Of a stretch of DNA of 64,000 nt, positions 47,024 through 56,955 are shown one piece after another. The stretch is from positions 72,105,465 through 72,169,464 of the forward strand of contig NC_087064.1 of NCBI RefSeq assembly GCF_963678635.1. Reading direction: 5' to 3'. Each line of letters opens with the position of its first letter. Positions within the stretch are counted from its first letter, which is position 1. The notes below the pieces were generated by a model. That model was not told where the DNA came from and did no database searches. It saw only the letters and a program-made list of their open reading frames with translations. A program made the translations under genes and the position numbers. This DNA is from Symsagittifera roscoffensis. Taxonomy: Eukaryota; Xenacoelomorpha; Acoela; Convolutidae.

Positions 47024-50000
47024 ATGCAGCGCAGGGACTCGTTAGGATCGACTACTAAGATTCCCAGGCTGAGTAAAGGCAGCACGCGAAAATTTAAAAC
47101 TAGGCGTAGCCAGTCCTCATTTAGCAGCGCCTCTGACGTGTTTGCCGAAAACGAATCGACTAAAGGTCAACCTGATCTTTCAGTGAGCGAAATGAGATTG
47201 AGGAGCGAGAAAAACCTCGATAGCGATCAAAGGCGGAGCGCTGAAACCGGAACCGCGAGCGAAACGCTTGTGGACCCCTTTGACGAGGAAGAACAGACGC
47301 TCATTCGACCCGACTTTGAGCCGAGCGAGGACCTCGAGCGGGAGGAAGTCGAAAGGACGGAGGAGACCTCGGAGCGTTCCGAGGTCGAGCCGCGAGAGGA
47401 AGTCTTATTCAAGGGAATGTCCAAATCGGAGACCAAGAGTCACAGGTGGAGGGGAGAATACTCACATTCGGCTAGTACCCACTCATCTCTGGCCAAGCAG
47501 AGCAAGAACGCAATGATGTCGAGTATAAGCCCGAGTGAAGAACAACCGGGTTCGAAGGCCAAGAAGAGTTGGAAGTCATTGTACGACGAGCGCATGGCGT
47601 CACTACCAACTGTAGGTTTAACTTCCAGTTATGACTACCCGGAGACATCCCATCCGGATGTGAACTTCACACCGTGCCCAAGGAACGATAAGAACGGGAA
47701 GGCGTTATCAGCCTCGCCGACCAGGCCCATGTCAGATGGGATAACGATGGGAGCGTCATCAACATTCGACAGATTAATGACGTCCATGAGCAAGCAAAAA
47801 GGCGGTGCGTCATCAAGCACCAGGCTGCAGCCGCAGTTGACCTCATCTACTCTGGGACTAACCCCGTCATTTGGGGCCACTGGCGACATAAGTGACATGT
47901 TCGCTGGCGTAATGAATGGTCTGGATGAACTGAGACGGGACATGACTAAAAGAATAGATCAGGTTGATGAGAGAGCTCACAAGGGTCAAGAGAATCTGAG
48001 AGATGAACTAACGCACGTGAAGTCGCAGGCGAGGGTTGATCAAGCTCAGTGGATTCGCAACACCGATCAATGCCTGGCGGAGAGCCTGGCACAGGCAAGC
48101 AAGGAGTCATACGAAAGAGAGGCTAGGATGACCAGGGAGATCGAACGATTGTTGAACGATCATGATAGTACCTACGCCCACACGATGACTAGCCTGGAGG
48201 AGAGGTTAGATGCAAAGTCTGACTTAATGATGCGGAAGCTTGACGCGATCCTGAATGGGAGTAGTTGGCAGGAGCATTCCAACCCAAGGGAGCGCTCACG
48301 CCATGCGAATGTTGGAGATGGTACGGGCAGCAATACCAGAGCCCAGCAAGGCTCGAGAACGAACTACGAACCTAGAAACAAGGAGCGGCCAAGGGCAGCC
48401 CCGCAGAGGCCTGGCTGGACGAATCCAGTCCCGCCGGAGGCAGATGCCACCCCGGAGACAAGATTGCCAACCGTGCCACAAGTCAGTTCAGTACCGGATC
48501 TGACTACAGTCTCACAAGACACAACGATGTATGCCTCGATGTTTGAGCCTCTGAACAGATCTCTTGAAACATTCATCGCCAAGCTCTCGAAGTCAACAGA
48601 GAGAGGAGAGAGGTCAAGGAGGACACTGAAAAAGCCGAAGTCATATAAAGACGAGTCAGACGGCTGCATTGATACTTGGATAGAGGTGATGAAGTTACAC
48701 TTTGAGGAAGAGAATCTCTCCAAGAAACAAGAGTGCAGCGCGCTGACGAGCAACCTGGAGGGTACTGCATTAAGTTGTGTAATGGCAAAAAGAGCCAATG
48801 AGAGAGACAGCGCTCGCAAGATATTCGACATCCTGCTGAATCGTTTCGGCTCTGGAGTACAAGGGCATCAGGCTATGGTGAAGTTCGAGAAGAGGCGTCA
48901 AAGAGATGAAGAATCAATAGATAAATTCTTGGACGACCTTGAATTGCTCAGGAGGAGAAGCAACCCGGATGAGAGAATATCCGAGCGAAACTTGGCGATT
49001 GCTTCGAAGTTTATGGATGGAGTAAGGAGTGAGGAGTTGAAGACGATGTTGGCCACTCACTTCACCCTGTCGCTTGACCAGGTACCCACGCCTGACGACT
49101 TGCGTATGAAGTCACGCGAGTATTTACTCATAAAACCGAGGGCGCAAAACCGTTACAGCAATTATGGCAACTATAGCGGGACAAACACTGGTGCGAATTC
49201 CAGTTGGTACAAACCTCGCGATGACATGGATAAGAGGAGGTCGTGTGCGAATTGTGGTTCGATGGACCATCACGTTTCTGCGTGTTCTGCATACAAACAG
49301 AACATGAAGGCCATAGGCTACTTTCTCGAGGACGCCGACGCGACCGACGAGGATCATGAAGAGTATGTCAGAGGGCTCATCATGAAATATGGTCCGAGGT
49401 GTTTCTTCTGTAATTTGGAGGGACACTTCAAGTCGGATTGTACTCAATTTTGGGACGCAGTAGCGGACGCGAAACATCCCCGCCACGAAGAGGCGCTTTC
49501 GGGTGTCAAAGCCAGTCGAGCACGTCTGATGAACGAGGCTGAATCTCGGAGAAAGGAGACGACACCGAGCACCTTCACGACCAAAAAGGTTAGGACATGG
49601 CCTGACGAGGTGGTAGCCTCGAACCTCGAAGCAGAGTCGTCTAGCCCACTCAAGGTGGATTACGGCCTAGCGGCAAGGACAGCGCTGCAGAATGTCAAAC
49701 AGGACCTAGCCACGAAAGAAGTGGAGCAATGGGTAAGGTCGGAGCTGGAGAGCACAGATCTTCGGGAAAGTTTTAATGTTCTGGGTAAAACGACAAAAGT
49801 AGAAGACAAAGAGGAACCCAAGAAACAGGGACTAAAACTGAACGTTATATCTGGTAAGACTTTCGGCATGACGAAGGCGGGGACCAAAATAATGTCCATC
49901 ATCTCAGTCGCAGGGCACCAGGTGGTCAAGAACTTGAGTCAACCATCCGAGATTACACTAGTCCACCTGGACATCTATGCCGACTACCTGAAGGAGAAGG

Positions 50001-52597
50001 ATCCCAAACTGGACTCCATGGCAGTGCGAGCGCTGCTCACAACGGGAGGTCCGAGGCTGATGAAAGTGGACGGACATTATATCGATGTCCATGGCCCTTA
50101 CCCGATCCTGATGAATGTGGATGGCATCAATATCTACACGAAAGCTCACATAACTGATGCGAACGATCAGATTGGCCGGATATACATTGGTCAAGAGGAA
50201 CTGAAGGTTAGACGAATCGGACACAACGCGATGCTCGAACAAGATGCGGTGCATATTGGTTGCGAGGCCGATCTGGCCGCACACGTTCTGGACGTGCAAG
50301 GCAGACAACTTTCAGTAAAGGGACTGCTAGACACGGGAGCAGTGGTTAGTGTCATGCCAGTCAAAACTTGGACCGACATGGGTTTCGAAAGGTCGGATCT
50401 CATACCGACAAACATCAGGTTGGCAGCTGCCAATCAGGAAGCGATCTATGTCGCCGGACGAACCCCAATCATTTCACTGCAGCTCGGAGGAAGACATCTT
50501 TGGATGAGCTTCCTAGTAGTAGAGAATTTGGACGAATCCGACCAGTTCATCCTAGGAAGGGATTTCGTTCGCAGCTTTGACGTCACGATCGATCTCAATG
50601 ACGGATTGATTAGGATCAAGGATCCTGAGAGAAAGTATGAAAAAAGACCCCTTAATAAGATTTTAATTAATCAGGCCAAGGTGCCGATTTTTCTGGATCG
50701 AAAAGTTAGATTAAAACCAAACCAAGCCGTAGTAGCGACGTTTAGGATGAGGAACTTGAATGAACTCAGCAATGACAGACAGGTGTGTCTGGTGCCAAAT
50801 CCAAACAGTAAAAGCTCGGCTATTTTAGGAAGAAGCTTCTCACTCACTCAGAGCGGACTGTGTGTGAGTGTGTTATTGAACACAGAAGCAACAACAGTGA
50901 CAATACAGAGGGGAAAGAAACTTGGCTACGCTTTGCCTCTGAACACAGACTTTCAGAGTGTGGAGAACTTGAAAAAGTTTGATGTAACTAAATGTCCATT
51001 GCATGCGAACCAAGAATGTATAATGAAAAGAGTGAATGAATTGAAATCTTCTAGGAAATTGTTTTTAATGAAGTCGGAAACAGATGATGGGCTGTCTAGT
51101 TGTTCCAACCTCCCTGAGAGACCGACGGAGGCAGAGTTAGCAGTGAATAAACCTGTCCTACCTGAAATAGAAAATCTGACGGGTAAAATATCAGACAAGG
51201 AACTAGATTCGCTCAGGGCGGTGCTAAATCGGAACGCAGACGTTTTTTCGAAACATAAGGCTGACATAGGTTGTTGCAATTTTGTAGAGCACGAGATTGA
51301 GATAGAAGAGGGCTCGGTACCTCATAGGGAAGGGGCGAGAAGAATGACCCCAAACAAGTCAGAAGCGTGTAGGAAGGAAATCGAGATGTTAATGGAGTAC
51401 GACATGATCGAGCCGTCGAAGTCCCCATGGGATTGTGGCGTGGTCATGGCGAAAAAGAAAGGGGGACAACTCAGATTTTGTTGTGATTTCCGTTATCTGA
51501 ACGCAGTGACTATAAAGGACGCATACCCGATTCCCCGCATCGATGAGAGCCTATCCAAGCTGGGAGACGCGAAGTTCTTCACGACGTTGGATTTGGGCTC
51601 TGCATTCTGGCAAGTGCCACTCAGAAAGCAAGATCGAGAGAAAACAGGCTTCGCGTGTGAGCTGGGACTGTTACAGTGGAAGAGGATGCCATTCGGATTG
51701 TGCAACGCGACGGCCACATTCCAGCGACTGATGGCCCAGGCACTCACGAGCGTCACTAAGAAATACGGGAATCTCATCATGTGTTATGTCGATGATGTCG
51801 TGATTGCAAAACCTACCTTAGAAGACCACATAGAGAGGTTGGAGGAGGTGTTGTCTTGCATGAAGCAGGCGGGTCTGAAATGCAAACCCTCTAAATGTGA
51901 AATCCTCAGGGATACCATAAAGTATCTGGGCCGCCTGGTTGACAAACATGGAGTGAGACCAGATCCCGAAGCGGTTGAAGCGGTGCTAACCTGGAAGGCA
52001 CCTAAAACAGATACACAGTTGATGAGTTTTCTGGGATTCGCAAATTATTATCGAGAGTTCATCAAGGGGTATGCTGACAAAATATACCCCATGCAGAGGT
52101 TGATGAGAAACAAGGGCAAAAAGTTCACCTGGACTGATGAGGCACAAGTTTCATTTGAAAACATCAAACGTGAACTTTGCGAGGCACCGGTCCTCGGCAT
52201 GCCAACAGAGAAGGGGATGTTCGTGCTGGACACGGATGCATCAGTGGTTGCGATATCGGGCATACTTCACCAGGAGCAGAAGTGGAACGGGAGAACGGTT
52301 CTTCGTCCGATAGCCTACGGGAGTAAAGTCCTGAGTGATACTGAAATGAAGTACGGCGCACCAAAAGCGGAGATGTTTGCGGTGATCACTTTCGTGGAAA
52401 AATACAGGGCCTACTTGGGGAGTGCTCCCTTCAAGTTACGTGTGGATAACCGTACCCTTGCCTGGCTGAAAACCTATTCGATGGACCAAAGCTATATTGG
52501 TCGTTGGATCGTGCGCCTGGATGGATACCACATGATCATAGAGCACCGTACTCGTGACAAACACCAGAACGCAGATAGCCTCAGTAAAAAGACATAA
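47024..52597 (+). CDS. Gag-protease-reverse transcriptase-RNase H polyprotein (element B)
   Basis: 1857 aa, intact. The start MQRRDS is conserved in A. Residues 1-290 are charged and low complexity. Residues 300-410 form a coiled coil, and 540-700 are a helical capsid-like Gag region. Two CCHC knuckles start at residues 741 and 793. Retropepsin has DTGA at 1103-1106 and a later ILGRDF. The Ty3/Gypsy RT spans about 1440-1680 with LRFCCDFRYLN, FTTLDLGSAFWQV, MPFGLCNA and YVDD at 1588-1591. RNase H follows (DTDAS near 1737, KYGAPKAEM). Gag and Pol share one frame with no frameshift site. The frame ends at a TAA (52595-52597); A continues as a Glu-containing frame at this point, so the stop is probably a mutation. 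Particle formation, proteolysis and cDNA synthesis are the expected roles. Confidence 0.93.
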   Translation: MQRRDSLGSTTKIPRLSKGSTRKFKTRRSQSSFSSASDVFAENESTKGQPDLSVSEMRLRSEKNLDSDQRRSAETGTASETLVDPFDEEEQTLIRPDFEPSEDLEREEVERTEETSERSEVEPREEVLFKGMSKSETKSHRWRGEYSHSASTHSSLAKQSKNAMMSSISPSEEQPGSKAKKSWKSLYDERMASLPTVGLTSSYDYPETSHPDVNFTPCPRNDKNGKALSASPTRPMSDGITMGASSTFDRLMTSMSKQKGGASSSTRLQPQLTSSTLGLTPSFGATGDISDMFAGVMNGLDELRRDMTKRIDQVDERAHKGQENLRDELTHVKSQARVDQAQWIRNTDQCLAESLAQASKESYEREARMTREIERLLNDHDSTYAHTMTSLEERLDAKSDLMMRKLDAILNGSSWQEHSNPRERSRHANVGDGTGSNTRAQQGSRTNYEPRNKERPRAAPQRPGWTNPVPPEADATPETRLPTVPQVSSVPDLTTVSQDTTMYASMFEPLNRSLETFIAKLSKSTERGERSRRTLKKPKSYKDESDGCIDTWIEVMKLHFEEENLSKKQECSALTSNLEGTALSCVMAKRANERDSARKIFDILLNRFGSGVQGHQAMVKFEKRRQRDEESIDKFLDDLELLRRRSNPDERISERNLAIASKFMDGVRSEELKTMLATHFTLSLDQVPTPDDLRMKSREYLLIKPRAQNRYSNYGNYSGTNTGANSSWYKPRDDMDKRRSCANCGSMDHHVSACSAYKQNMKAIGYFLEDADATDEDHEEYVRGLIMKYGPRCFFCNLEGHFKSDCTQFWDAVADAKHPRHEEALSGVKASRARLMNEAESRRKETTPSTFTTKKVRTWPDEVVASNLEAESSSPLKVDYGLAARTALQNVKQDLATKEVEQWVRSELESTDLRESFNVLGKTTKVEDKEEPKKQGLKLNVISGKTFGMTKAGTKIMSIISVAGHQVVKNLSQPSEITLVHLDIYADYLKEKDPKLDSMAVRALLTTGGPRLMKVDGHYIDVHGPYPILMNVDGINIYTKAHITDANDQIGRIYIGQEELKVRRIGHNAMLEQDAVHIGCEADLAAHVLDVQGRQLSVKGLLDTGAVVSVMPVKTWTDMGFERSDLIPTNIRLAAANQEAIYVAGRTPIISLQLGGRHLWMSFLVVENLDESDQFILGRDFVRSFDVTIDLNDGLIRIKDPERKYEKRPLNKILINQAKVPIFLDRKVRLKPNQAVVATFRMRNLNELSNDRQVCLVPNPNSKSSAILGRSFSLTQSGLCVSVLLNTEATTVTIQRGKKLGYALPLNTDFQSVENLKKFDVTKCPLHANQECIMKRVNELKSSRKLFLMKSETDDGLSSCSNLPERPTEAELAVNKPVLPEIENLTGKISDKELDSLRAVLNRNADVFSKHKADIGCCNFVEHEIEIEEGSVPHREGARRMTPNKSEACRKEIEMLMEYDMIEPSKSPWDCGVVMAKKKGGQLRFCCDFRYLNAVTIKDAYPIPRIDESLSKLGDAKFFTTLDLGSAFWQVPLRKQDREKTGFACELGLLQWKRMPFGLCNATATFQRLMAQALTSVTKKYGNLIMCYVDDVVIAKPTLEDHIERLEEVLSCMKQAGLKCKPSKCEILRDTIKYLGRLVDKHGVRPDPEAVEAVLTWKAPKTDTQLMSFLGFANYYREFIKGYADKIYPMQRLMRNKGKKFTWTDEAQVSFENIKRELCEAPVLGMPTEKGMFVLDTDASVVAISGILHQEQKWNGRTVLRPIAYGSKVLSDTEMKYGAPKAEMFAVITFVEKYRAYLGSAPFKLRVDNRTLAWLKTYSMDQSYIGRWIVRLDGYHMIIEHRTRDKHQNADSLSKKT

Positions 52598-52798
52598 TTT
52601 TATGAGTGCCTCGAGGAGAGACAGGCTAACCAATCAGAGATCAAAGACGGGTTTTCCTTTCTGGACAAAGAAACCTACGACAAGCTGCCACTTACTAGGT
52701 GGTTAGACAAGTCAGGACATCCTATACCTGGACACCCTGACCTTCCAGTGGAGACGGCCGCGGAGATAAAGCTTTTAGCTTGAGGCGAGCCCGTTCCG
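52598..52798 (+). pseudogene. RNase H to integrase connector with in-frame stop
   Basis: The frame of the preceding ORF continues past its TAA for about 60 codons (FLDKETYDKLP, as in A) and then meets TGA at 52781-52783, after which the same frame is open again. A shows related coding sequence with a different frame error. The two stops are in one frame with the upstream and downstream ORFs, which indicates a formerly continuous polyprotein. Confidence 0.7.
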
Positions 52799-54490
52799 TT
52801 GGATCTGCTAGTCCGATCCAACTTGGTACAGCAAGAACTAACCAGGCTGGGTATAAACAGCATGGCTCTATTGAACAGGACGGTGAACGTGGCGCCGGAC
52901 GTCATGGGAAAACTCCGTGACTTGTTGGACAGGGAAGTGGATAGGCATGATCGTGAATGGATGGAGACCATGCAGCGGTTGACTGTCACCGAGAGAACAG
53001 AGAAGAGGCCAGTGTCCATTCGCAGCCGAGGCGTTGAACGGGATTGCAGGTCGATTGTCAACCAGCTGGTGAGCTCGATGCCGAAGGAGGTCTTGTTGAG
53101 AACTTCGTTCACTGAATATGGAACACTGAATCAGAACCAAACTACTGAGGAAGTCAGGATCAGGTCGGAATCTAGCTTCACGAGGAGAGTGCACTTCACG
53201 GAATCAAAAGAGGAATACGAGCCGAGCCCAGATTGTTCGTCCGTGGACGAGGCAATGTCCGGGGAGTCTGATACCTTCGAGCCAGTCAAAGACGACTCGT
53301 CTGAGGAGTCGGACACCTTTGAGCCCGTGCAGGACGACTTATCCGGGGAGAGGTTGACTAGACCACCTAGGGGCAGAATTTTGTCCGGGGAGTCGGGTTC
53401 AAAGCGACCGATGGACAGAGTTTTGTCCGGGGAGTCGAGAAACATCTCAGACAACTTGGAGTATGATGTTGGAGAATCAGTCGACTCAAGTGTTGACTCG
53501 GGACCCCAGTCCTGGGACAACACGTCTGAAACAACTTCCAATTCCGATATATCAGAGATCGCAATCCACTCCTTATTGGTAGACTGGAAGCAGCGTGGGC
53601 TGGACCGAGAAACACATCAGGATCCAGACAGGGACAGATACACCTCAGATGAAGAGAGCACTGTGGTAGATAATGCCGCAGACGAGCTCGAGCTGATAGC
53701 AGTTTCGAAACGCCCAACCAGATTGCTGCCACATGGTACGGTCGTCCGTACCAATATGGAACCATCTGTGCAGGAAGCGACGCCTTTGAAAAAGATATGG
53801 TGTGTCAAGTTGATGGACGATGCTCATGCTCCGGAGATAATGAGTGGGCAAATGAACGTGGTGAAGACGTATTTGAAAGCCAGGTACAGGCTGTCGGATC
53901 TCCTAAGGGCTCAACGAAATGATAGAATGACGAGCAGTCTGAAGAGATGGATCGAGAATGGAGCACCTGACAAGGGAGATTTGGAAGAAGACAGCTACAA
54001 AATCCTGAAGCAATTCTACCTGAAGCGAAACGACTTGTTGTACCTGAACAAGGACGGAATCGTAGCCTGCAAACGGAAAGAGGAGGACAAGGTCCTCTAT
54101 AAATACAATTCAATAGTGTTACCACAGTTGTACCAGACCGAATTGCTCTTTCGCTCACATGATCAGATGGGCCATCAAGGCGTGGACAAAGTGTATAACA
54201 GGATACAGAAACGATTCGAATGGCCGGGATTGAAGAAGGCTTGTGAGAAGTGGATCGCAGCATGCCTGTCATGTCAGCAGGCGAAGGACCCCAGGAAGCT
54301 GAGGTTCCCCCTACAGTCAATAGAGTCGTCAGGTTTCAACGAAGTGGTGCAAATTGATCATCAGAAAATCTGTATGACAGCAACGGGCTATAATCAGGTG
54401 CTGGTAATGATCGACCAATTTACGAAGTATGCGGAGGCAGTACCCTGCATGACAGCATCGGCGGAAGAGAAGAAACATGCGATCATCTGA
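52799..54490 (+). pseudogene. integrase, N-terminal part (element B)
   Basis: 563 codons in the same frame as Gag-Pol. Residues of about 120-290 are acidic and Ser-rich with repeated DTFEP and SGES units. From about 310 the conserved ATPLKKIWCVKLMDDA region begins. The HHCC zinc domain is at about 450-500 (SHDQMGHQG...CLSCQQ). The first catalytic Asp is in VQIDHQKI, followed by VLVMIDQFTKYAE. The frame breaks at about 54465-54475, where B has 5 nt more than A (repeated AGAAG), and stops at 54490. The listed start is simply the first ATG after the stop. Confidence 0.8.
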
Positions 54491-55353
54491 TAAAAGTATG
54501 GATAGCGAGGCATGGCTGCCCCATCACGTTCCAATCGGACCATGGCAAAGCATTCGTGGGCGATCTCACGAAGGAGTTGATGAAAAGGTCGCAGGTAACG
54601 CAGGCCCACTCGACCACTTATCACCCGCAAACGAATGGCCTAGTCGAGAGGCAAAATCGCACACTGGTATCCATGCTGAGAGTCTATTGCTCGCGTTACA
54701 TGGATGACTGGGACAAGCACTTGCCGCAAGTGATGGGTGCCACCACGGGAATAAGTCCGCACATGATGTTAACGGGTCATGAAAAAGCGCTCCCGTTGAC
54801 GTTTTTCTACCCTGAATATGAGGGGAAGAGGACAGCACCGCAAACGTACGTGCGGGATGTTATTAGAAGACAGCAGGACCTCAACGACTTATGCAGGAGG
54901 AATACGCAACAGGCGCAGATTAGACAAAAAAGGAGGTTTGACAAAAGGACAGCTGATGCGAAGGCCTACTCAGTTGGCGACTACGTCTGGGTGTTCCAGG
55001 AAGTGGTTCCACCAAAAGGAACCAAGAAATTATTAAAGAAATGGCGTGGTCCATTTCAGATAACAGAGGTGTACCAAGGAGGTCGTTTTTATCGATTGAG
55101 CACTGGAAGAGCAGCTCATTACGAGAATATCAAACCACACAATGCCTCGTCAGAGGATTGGTGCATCCCAGCGGACATGCAAGAGGGAGACTATTTGATA
55201 GTGGATCCTGCTTGTGAAGTGAATGAAAGGGGTACTCGCGACAAGAACGACGGGAATGAGGTGGTGGACGATTGCGATCTACCACTGGATCTCGAGTTTA
55301 CCGAGCGAGTAGAGGTGGACGATGAAACTCTACCTTATGCCGAAGAAGACTGA
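54491..55353 (+). pseudogene. integrase, core end and C-terminal domain (element B)
   Basis: The shifted frame carries the second catalytic Asp block (SDHGKAFVGDL) just before the ATG at 54556 and the Glu block (NGLVERQNRTL). Then MGATTGISPHMM lacks seven residues that C has (YNSTQHS), an in-frame deletion of 21 bp near 54740. The C-terminal domain has a GPF module (KWRGPFQITEV). A TGA at 55351-55353 ends it; A and C encode Trp there. Integration activity is not expected from this copy. Confidence 0.8.
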
Positions 55354-56490
55354 GACTGCCCGGAACAAACCGAAATTGACAAAGGAATACTGCCTGACTT
55401 TCCTCTCACTATGGAAACACGCCAAAGCAAGAGAGGAAAAAACCAGAAGAAATACAATCCGTACGGCGAGGACTTCGTTGTAGACAGGATAGTAGTAAGT
55501 GATGTCATAGACTCGCTGGTGGGACTGGACGAAATGGCGATGCTAGAAGAAATCGACCTTGTGAACGATATGGATCAAGATTGGATCGACGATCGATCAG
55601 AACCGGAAGTGGAGTTCGAACCAGAAGCGGAACAGACTCATGAGCAGGAACTAACAAATTTGCGCGTGCTCGAATGGCTCCATGATCTGCCGACAGATCC
55701 AAAAGAGACGATCCTGACGATTCAGGACGTCGATAAAGACGGCGTCAAATACATCAGTCATGACAATACCGAGTCCAACTGGGTCGCCCCAGATGGTCCT
55801 CTACGTGTTCCACAATCCAACCTCGATCTCCTAGACTCTGGGCGATCGACGGGGACGTCGATGGATATTTTTGTCCGGGGAGTGGGGGTAGGACTCACCC
55901 ACACCGAAAATCTGGTAATAAAAAAATTGAAATCGGCAAGAGAAACCGGAGAACTAGAGACAGAGGGCGAGAATGCTAAAAAACCACCTTTTGGACGAAT
56001 CTTTGAATCGTATTTTGATCTACCGAACCATTATTCGAACAATATCGTCATAACGGACAGCGATTTTATACTCACGGAACGCACGTGCGCCATAGCGATA
56101 ACCGCGGACGTAAGCTTCAAAACAGCACTAGCGGCTGACTTCAAAAGAGAGTATAAAAATATCGAGTTTTTGTGGAAACAGAGGCCTGGTGTGGGAGGGA
56201 TGATAGCGCTTCCCCCTGTTGCATCACAGATACCAGGGAAATATTTGTGTTTCCTGGTTACCAAGGCCACTGATAGGCAACACGTAGATCCAAAGAGCTT
56301 GGTATTGGCCTTGACTCGACTTAGGGATTTTTTGGTTGAGAGAGGAGTGACCTCTCTCTCGTTGCCAGTATACGAACCTAATAGGGGAAAGCTACATCCG
56401 AGCGAGTTGTACGCACTTGTACATGTGATATTTTCAGAGACTGACATAGAAGTTTACTTACATAAAAAATACTATCTGAGCATATGCTAA
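55354..56490 (+). CDS. macrodomain-like module, C-terminal extension of integrase (element B)
   Basis: This is in frame with the integrase tail across one TGA; the first ATG is 55411 (359 aa from there). Residues 1-200 are an acidic linker with a conserved EQELTNLRVLEWLHD block. Residues of about 210-359 follow the strand/helix order of TARG1/OARD1-type macrodomains: ITADVSFKTALAADFKREY, IALPP, KYLCFLVTK, a helix, TSLSLPVYEPNRGKL, then a helix and final strand IEVYLHKK. The Lys after the FLVT strand is kept. The usual Gly-rich loop after the first block (here FKTA) and the GCGLD-type loop (here YEPNRG) are replaced, so ADP-ribose hydrolysis is doubtful. Assignment is by pattern recognition only. 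Confidence 0.6.
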   Translation, partial: DCPEQTEIDKGILPDFPLTMETRQSKRGKNQKKYNPYGEDFVVDRIVVSDVIDSLVGLDEMAMLEEIDLVNDMDQDWIDDRSEPEVEFEPEAEQTHEQELTNLRVLEWLHDLPTDPKETILTIQDVDKDGVKYISHDNTESNWVAPDGPLRVPQSNLDLLDSGRSTGTSMDIFVRGVGVGLTHTENLVIKKLKSARETGELETEGENAKKPPFGRIFESYFDLPNHYSNNIVITDSDFILTERTCAIAITADVSFKTALAADFKREYKNIEFLWKQRPGVGGMIALPPVASQIPGKYLCFLVTKATDRQHVDPKSLVLALTRLRDFLVERGVTSLSLPVYEPNRGKLHPSELYALVHVIFSETDIEVYLHKKYYLSIC

Positions 56491-56955
56491 GAATTGCGCT
56501 CGGCGATAAGTGGTTTTTATTAAGTTACTCGATAAGAATTAGAGTCAAGTTTTAGGTTAGGTTAGGTTTTAGGTACAGTATTAGGGATTATGTTTTTATG
56601 TAGTAGTATAGGTGTATGTGTTTATGTGTTACGTTATTGTTATGATATGTTTTATGTTTTGTGTCATAAAAGACCTGGGGTACTCCAGGTCATCAAGGTG
56701 ACAGCGCACATTCGTGCTACTCTGACAAAGGTAAAGGTAGACGATCCACCTTGGTGCTAAATTTTTAAATCAGAATTGAAAAAAGAATTTCAATGGAGAG
56801 TTTTAAAGAATTGAATGATGTTGTATCATAAATAATGGCTCTAAGTCGCGACTTGTTTTTTAGATCTTGATTGATCGAAGATTGTTTATTGAGTCCATTG
56901 AATCGAAACGACACAAGAAGACACTACACGACAGCAAGAATCAACACGATAAGAA
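56491..56955 (+). promoter_or_regulatory. intercistronic region with conserved hairpins (element B)
   Basis: 465 bp without coding sequence between the two coding blocks. A GACCTGGG-gtac-TCCAGGTC hairpin lies at 56672-56691, and AGGTAGA-cga-TCCACCT (one mismatch) at 56735-56751. Both occur in A at 20257-20274 and 20196-20212 with different loops. The GGTGACA and CCACCTTGGTGCTA blocks are also shared. It probably controls expression of polyprotein 2 by ribosome entry, splicing or a promoter; the mechanism is not visible. Confidence 0.5.

Noticed and set aside
56551-56573. Telomere-like TTAGG repeats in the intercistronic gap.
   Set aside because: Only two or three imperfect units in an AT-rich stretch; C has unrelated low-complexity sequence there.
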